This document shows positions 60,108 through 64,000 of a stretch of 64,000 nt of DNA, one piece after another. Below the pieces are notes generated by a model, which saw only the letters and a list, made by a program, of their open reading frames with translations, was not told the origin of the DNA and made no database searches. The DNA is from Rhodobacterales bacterium. Lineage in GTDB: Bacteria > Pseudomonadota > Alphaproteobacteria > Rhodobacterales > Rhodobacteraceae. Location of the stretch: positions 46,657 to 110,656 of the forward strand of contig PDRZ01000021.1 of the NCBI GenBank assembly GCA_002747035.1, read 5' to 3'. The translations under genes and the position numbers were made by a program. Numbering within the stretch: position 1 is the first letter of the stretch; each line of letters starts with the position of its first letter.

Positions 60108-61829
60108 GTGAGAGCACTACTGAAACGCAGCACTGCAATCCTTTTGGCCGTTCACCTGGCGTTGCCCGTCTTACCCGCGCAGGCCGAAGGGCTGGCGGGG
60201 GCCTACCTTGCCGGGCGACAGGCCCGCTATGACGCCGATTTCAAGGTGGCGGCGGAGTATTATACCAAGGCGTTGACCCGTGATATGACCAACCCCGCTT
60301 TGATGGAATCCGTGGTCTTGTCCAACCTGGCGCTTGGGCGTATCGACCGGGCGCTGCCGGTGGCGCGCAAGATGGAAAGCGAGGGGTTGAAAAGTCAGAT
60401 CAGCCACATGGTGCTTCTGGCTGACGAGGCCGCGAACCGGGATTTTGATGCGCTTTTGAAACGCGTGGACGACAAACGGGGGATTGGCACCCTGATTGAC
60501 GGGCTGATCCGGGCCTGGGCCTTGCTTGGAAAAGGGGCGATGGCCGATGCGGTGGCCACGTTTGACAAGGTGAGCGAGGAGAAGGGCCAGCGGGGCTTTG
60601 GCCTGTATCACAAGTCGCTGGCGCTTGCTCTGGTTGGGGATTTTGAAAGCGCGGAAGCTATTCTGGGGGCAACCGGCCCCGGCTCGGCGGTGCAAACGCG
60701 ACGGGGGGTGATCGCCCGGGTTCAGGTGTTGAGCCAGCTGGAAAAGGATGATGAGGCGCTCAAGGTTCTGGATGACAGTTTCGGGACGTCTCTTGACCCC
60801 GAATTGCGCGCGCTGCGTGAGGCGCTGTTGCGGGGCGACACGCTTGATTTCACGCTTGTTGGCAATGCCCAACAGGGGATGGCCGAAGTTCTCTACACCG
60901 TTGCCGGCGCGTTGCGGGGTGAGGCGCGGAACACCAACACGCTTTTGTTTTCGCGCATGGCCGAACATCTTGACCCGTCCCATGTGGACGCGATCCTGTT
61001 ATCCGCCGAGTTACTGGACGGGTTGGAACAATACGACCTTGCCACCGAAACCTTTCGCCGGGTGCCGCGTGGGCATGGAGCCTATCACGCGGCCGAACTT
61101 GGGCGGGCCGACGCCTTGCGCAAGGCGGGCAAAGAGGACGCGGCTATCGAAGTGTTGCACCAGCTGGCCGACAGCCATGGCGATTTGCCGGTGGTCCACA
61201 CCACGCTGGGCGACATGATGCGGATGCTGGACCGTTTCGAAGAAGCGATCGAAGCTTACGATCACGCGCTTGCGCTTTATGGCGAGGAAAGAAACGGCAA
61301 GTGGTTCCTGTATTACGCACGCGGCATAAGCCACGAACGCATGGGCGATTGGCCCAAGGCCGAAGCGGATTTCCGCACCGCGTTGAAAATCCAACCCGGT
61401 CGCCCCGAGGTTCTGAACTATCTCGGCTATTCCATGGTCGAGAAGAAACAGAATCTGGACGAGGCGCTGGCGATGATCGAAGAGGCGGTCGCTGCGCGCC
61501 CCAACAGCGGCTATATCGTCGATTCCCTTGGCTGGGTCCTGTACCGTCTGGGACGGTATGACGAGGCGGTCGGCCATATGGAAACGGCGGTCGAACTCAT
61601 GCCGGTTGATCCGATCGTCAACGATCACCTTGGCGATGTGTATTGGGCCGTGGGTCGCCACCTTGAGGCCAGATTTCAATGGAAACGCGCATTGTCCTTT
61701 GTGGATTTCGGAGAAGCGGCGGAAGACGCGGACCCGGACCGCATTCGCCGCAAGCTTGAAGTCGGGCTTGATGTCGTTCTTGAGGAAGAGGGTGCGCCAC
61801 CGTTGAAGGTGGCGGGCGAGGATGGCTGA
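60108..61829 (+). CDS. Exported tetratricopeptide-repeat protein
   Basis: The 573-residue protein starts at GTG with a signal peptide (AILLAVHLALPVLPAQA) and consists of TPR helices throughout; clear repeats are seen around AIEAYDHALALYGEERN, AEADFRTALKIQPGRPEVLNYLGYSM and AVAARPNSGYIVDSLGWVLYRLGRYDEAVGHMETAVELMP. It is probably a periplasmic or outer-membrane-associated scaffold. No function can be assigned. It overlaps ispE by eight bases. Confidence 0.85.
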   Translation: MRALLKRSTAILLAVHLALPVLPAQAEGLAGAYLAGRQARYDADFKVAAEYYTKALTRDMTNPALMESVVLSNLALGRIDRALPVARKMESEGLKSQISHMVLLADEAANRDFDALLKRVDDKRGIGTLIDGLIRAWALLGKGAMADAVATFDKVSEEKGQRGFGLYHKSLALALVGDFESAEAILGATGPGSAVQTRRGVIARVQVLSQLEKDDEALKVLDDSFGTSLDPELRALREALLRGDTLDFTLVGNAQQGMAEVLYTVAGALRGEARNTNTLLFSRMAEHLDPSHVDAILLSAELLDGLEQYDLATETFRRVPRGHGAYHAAELGRADALRKAGKEDAAIEVLHQLADSHGDLPVVHTTLGDMMRMLDRFEEAIEAYDHALALYGEERNGKWFLYYARGISHERMGDWPKAEADFRTALKIQPGRPEVLNYLGYSMVEKKQNLDEALAMIEEAVAARPNSGYIVDSLGWVLYRLGRYDEAVGHMETAVELMPVDPIVNDHLGDVYWAVGRHLEARFQWKRALSFVDFGEAAEDADPDRIRRKLEVGLDVVLEEEGAPPLKVAGEDG

Positions 61830-62661
61830 GCCTCTCGCGCCCCGCGATCCGGGGTTTGCACCGGCCAAGGTGAACCTGTCGCTCCATGTGACCGGGCAGC
61901 GGGCGGATGGGCTGCATCTTCTGGACAGTCTCGTGATGTTTGCCGATGTGGGGGATCACCTGTCCCTGTCGCTTGCGGACGAGATGGGTTTGACAGTGCA
62001 GGGACCACGCGCCGAAGGGGTGCCCGGGGATGGGCGCAATCTTGTACTCAAGGTGTTGCGCGCGATGGGGGTGAGCGCACAGGTGGTTCTGGACAAACAG
62101 CTTCCCGCTGCGGCGGGGATTGGCGGGGGGTCGTCCGACGGGGCTGCGGCGCTGCGTCTGGCGCAGGCGGCAACCGGCCGGGCGTTCAGGGGCAATCTGA
62201 TGGCGCTTGGCGCGGATCTGCCGGTTTGCATGTTGGCCCGCGCCGCACGGATGCGGGGCGCAGGAGAACAGGTGGAGGCGCTGTCCGGGTGTCCGGTACT
62301 GCCCGCCGTTCTGATCAACCCCGGCGTCGAGGTGCCCACGGGGGCCGTGTTCGCCGCGCTGGAACGGCGGGACAACCTGCCAATGCCCGACAGGATCCCG
62401 GGCTTTGACACCGTGGAGGAGTGCGCCGCATGGTTGCGCAATCAACGCAATGACCTGGAACCGCCTGCCATGGCGCTTGTCCCCGAGGTCGCGGCGGTTT
62501 GTGAGCGATTGCGCGCCCACGGTGCCCTGTTGGCCCGGATGTCCGGGTCCGGGGCGACGTGTTTTGGCCTGTTTCCCACCGCGCAAAAGGCAAGGGAGGC
62601 CGCCACAACGCTCCGGGAACACCACCCGCGATGGTGGGCGAAACCGACCCTGTTGTCGTGA
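61822..62661 (+). CDS. ispE: 4-diphosphocytidyl-2-C-methyl-D-erythritol kinase
   Basis: The 279-residue GHMP kinase has FAPAKVNLSLHV at the N-terminus (here GFAPAKVNLSLHV), the ATP-binding motif LPAAAGIGGGSSDGAAAL and a late SGSGATCFGLF. It phosphorylates CDP-methylerythritol in the MEP pathway to isopentenyl diphosphate, which feeds the polyprenyl synthase. It overlaps the TPR gene, an arrangement usual in this order. Confidence 0.93.
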   Translation: MAEPLAPRDPGFAPAKVNLSLHVTGQRADGLHLLDSLVMFADVGDHLSLSLADEMGLTVQGPRAEGVPGDGRNLVLKVLRAMGVSAQVVLDKQLPAAAGIGGGSSDGAAALRLAQAATGRAFRGNLMALGADLPVCMLARAARMRGAGEQVEALSGCPVLPAVLINPGVEVPTGAVFAALERRDNLPMPDRIPGFDTVEECAAWLRNQRNDLEPPAMALVPEVAAVCERLRAHGALLARMSGSGATCFGLFPTAQKAREAATTLREHHPRWWAKPTLLS

Positions 62662-62762
62662 CACAGGCGAAATAGCGCCCATGAACCTGCGTCTATCAAC
62701 TTGTCACATGCCAATTTGGCGATATCATTGCGCACAGAGACTCACCCAGAACAGGTCAGATC

Positions 62763-63098
62763 ATGCCCAAGCTTATCCGGCTTTACATCGTCAACGTCGC
62801 CATCGGGTTCGGCATTTCTGCCGCCTTTGTCGGGATGTTGCTCTATTTCAACATCGCCAATCTCTGGCATCTGATCACGGCATCGGACAAGGGGTGGCTG
62901 GCCGTTCTTATCCTGTGGATTTCAAATGGTATCATTTTTGCCGGGGTGCAGTTTGGGATCGCGGTGATGAGGATGAAGGACGACGACGATGACGGCCCGC
63001 GCGGGGGGCATCGTCAACGGGTTGCGCCGCGTCCCAAGGGGCCGATCCCGGTACGTGTGGCCGCAGGTGGGCCACGGGCAGACCTCAGGCGGGGTTAA
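62763..63098 (+). CDS. Two-TM protein of unknown function
   Basis: The 111-residue protein has two membrane segments (VNVAIGFGISAAFVGMLLYF and GWLAVLILWISNGIIFAGVQFGIAVM), a short acidic patch (KDDDDD) and a basic tail. I do not recognise a named family, though such small proteins are common in this order. It lies 100 bases after ispE and seems to have its own RBS (weak, CAGGTCAG). Confidence 0.6.
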   Translation: MPKLIRLYIVNVAIGFGISAAFVGMLLYFNIANLWHLITASDKGWLAVLILWISNGIIFAGVQFGIAVMRMKDDDDDGPRGGHRQRVAPRPKGPIPVRVAAGGPRADLRRG

Positions 63099-63217
63099 CG
63101 GGCCGCCTGTTGCGCGGATATTCGGGTCACACCGAAAACGTTGGACAAGTCGGACAAGACGGGCAAACAGAAAAGCAGCGGAACCACCCGGACCGTGAGG
63201 TTCTCTCATTCCCGAGG

Positions 63218-63233
63218 ACCTGTATATACAGGT
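63218..63233. promoter_or_regulatory. Perfect 16-base palindrome, operator-like
   Basis: ACCTGTATATACAGGT is a perfect inverted repeat. The arms ACCTGTA/TACAGGT equal those of the lux box, but the spacer is 2 instead of 6 bases; it also resembles a shortened CTGT-N-ACAG operator. No regulator or target gene is adjacent. Confidence 0.5.
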
Positions 63234-63776
63234 GGGTGCCAGGTAACAGGGCCAAGACCCTGACAGAGCCAGCTCCCTCGGATTTGCTTAAGGCCACCGG
63301 AATGCAACCATACCACAAGAGGGGCAGAACCGCCGCCCCAGTAGTTAGGCGCGTCAGCGCGCAGTGGCAAGGCCAAAGGTGTCGTTGCAATCACCCCTGG
63401 CCACTACCTTTGTCAAAAGCTCACGTTTTGTTCATGCCGGGCACATGGTTGATATTCCCCCGTCCTGCATACTCCAATCCGGACAGCTTCTCGCCCGACG
63501 CAGCGCCCGCCGCCAGCAGGCGCTGCGTGATCCGCGCCTGTGACGCAAGGTGGGGACGGCTTGGCCCCGAACGGGCGAAACGGATGATGTTCAACGGCGA
63601 CAAGATCACCGGCCATTCGCCTGAAGGGTTGAATTTCAAAACCCCTGCCGAGGATTTGGGATGGAAACAGGCCATGGACGATCAAGATCAGGGCAGGTTC
63701 GACAGGACCGCAAACGTGCGCCCGCCCAAGACCAACAGATAAGGAGGCAGCATTGAAGTTTTTTGCAGTTTAGCTC

Positions 63777-63805
63777 TTGCCAAGCTGCTCGCATAGGTCT
63801 ATCTC
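63777..63805 (+). promoter_or_regulatory. Candidate promoter of tRNA-Arg
   Basis: TTGCCA (63777-63782) and TATCTC (63800-63805) with 17 bases between resemble a housekeeping promoter; transcription would start just before the tRNA 5' end. Confidence 0.4.
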
Positions 63806-63815
63806 ACGCCTCCAC

Positions 63816-63892
63816 GGACCGATAGCTCAGCTGGATAGAGTACCTGACTACGAATCAGGGGGTCGGGGGTTCGAATCCTCCTCGGTCCGCCA
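63816..63892 (+). tRNA. tRNA-Arg (anticodon ACG)
   Basis: A full cloverleaf is seen: acceptor stem GGACCGA paired with TCGGTCC, D-arm AGCTCAGCTGGATAGAGT, anticodon stem CCTGA/TCAGG with loop CTACGAA (anticodon ACG at 63850-63852), T-loop GGTTCGAATCC and an encoded CCA end. A34 is expected to be deaminated to inosine by TadA, so that the tRNA reads CGU, CGC and CGA. Confidence 0.97.
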
Positions 63893-64000
63893 CTTCATTC
63901 TTGTTGAATGTCATACGAACCTGACCCAAGTGTCATAACGTGACCCAATCCCCATCTTTGCCCGTGTGGCCTGTTGCGTTGATCTGACTTCCCTTTCTGG

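Larger units (their letters stand above)
63099..63815. other. 717-base gap before tRNA-Arg
   Basis: No supported gene is seen; the open frames lack coding character or an RBS. It contains a 16-base perfect palindrome (63218-63233) and the promoter of the tRNA. The C-terminal part of one frame (FNGDKITGHSPEGLNF) might be a fragment, but I do not recognise it. Confidence 0.5.

Noticed and set aside
63110-63742. 210-codon frame before the tRNA
   Set aside because: No RBS and no domain-like hydrophobic pattern; high G+C makes long random frames common here.
1-64000. CRISPR array, prophage or transposase gene
   Set aside because: No regularly spaced repeats of 24-40 bases with unique spacers, no integrase, terminase or transposase motifs were found.

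Overview
The window is a chromosomal segment from an alphaproteobacterium, almost certainly a member of the Rhodobacterales (Roseobacter-type). The signs are high G+C, many 1-8 base start/stop overlaps, the hisS-hisZ-hisG block with a short HisG and a HisZ regulatory subunit, a RibBX-type riboflavin protein, PHB genes, and many small conserved families typical of this order (DUF465, DUF983, DUF2007, DUF2834, DUF3572). No phage, insertion sequence with transposase, CRISPR array or rRNA operon was seen. One tRNA gene (Arg, anticodon ACG) lies at the right end.

Layout. 1-11.5 kb: membrane proteins, an SDR/DoxX-like protein, a uracil-DNA glycosylase without its iron-sulfur cysteines, moaB, a NUDIX hydrolase, and an RND efflux adaptor-pump pair followed by a lipoprotein. 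11.7-15.3 kb: slyX and hisS-hisZ-hisG. 15.4-19.5 kb: an L-carnitine catabolism locus with a GlxA/AraC-type regulator (cdhR) divergent from cdhC and a cdhA-cdhB fusion, ending in a deleted SDR gene. 20-27 kb: a somewhat less G+C-rich stretch with a DMT transporter, a NUDIX hydrolase, a four-EF-hand exported protein, an ECF sigma factor with a one-TM partner and a CpxP-like protein, a PleD-like diguanylate cyclase and a HAD phosphatase. 27-32.4 kb: an mttB remnant and a kpsS-kpsD-kpsC capsule operon. 32.5-37.2 kb: riboflavin genes (ribE, ribBX, ribH) with nusB. 37.2-41.6 kb: polyprenyl diphosphate synthase, a methyltransferase, DUF465, a DMT exporter and a LysR regulator. 41.7-44.8 kb: phbB, phbA and an EAL protein. 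45-50 kb: a lytic transglycosylase, a chimeric sterol-desaturase gene, a TlpA thioredoxin, argH and remnants. 50-55.4 kb: azlCD and a molybdenum-cofactor block (fdhD, unknown, mobA, mobB, moeA). 55.4-64 kb: a conserved membrane protein, greA, decayed DNA, ETF-ubiquinone oxidoreductase, a TPR protein, ispE and tRNA-Arg.

The most unusual features are outside the ordinary genes. A family of intergenic palindromic elements with ends reading TAAAGCGTTTCC or its complement is present in at least five copies, and in three of them the element end supplies the stop codon of the neighbouring gene. A cloverleaf-like, GC-rich structured segment sits beside one copy. There are also several decayed or chimeric genes (mttB, SDR, TetR, DUF4375, sterol desaturase), a duplicated 44-base phbB 3' end, and several short tandem duplications close to gene ends. 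A PleD-like protein lacks both the phospho-acceptor aspartate and the I-site arginine. Start sites, operon boundaries and all regulatory sites are inferred from sequence reading only.
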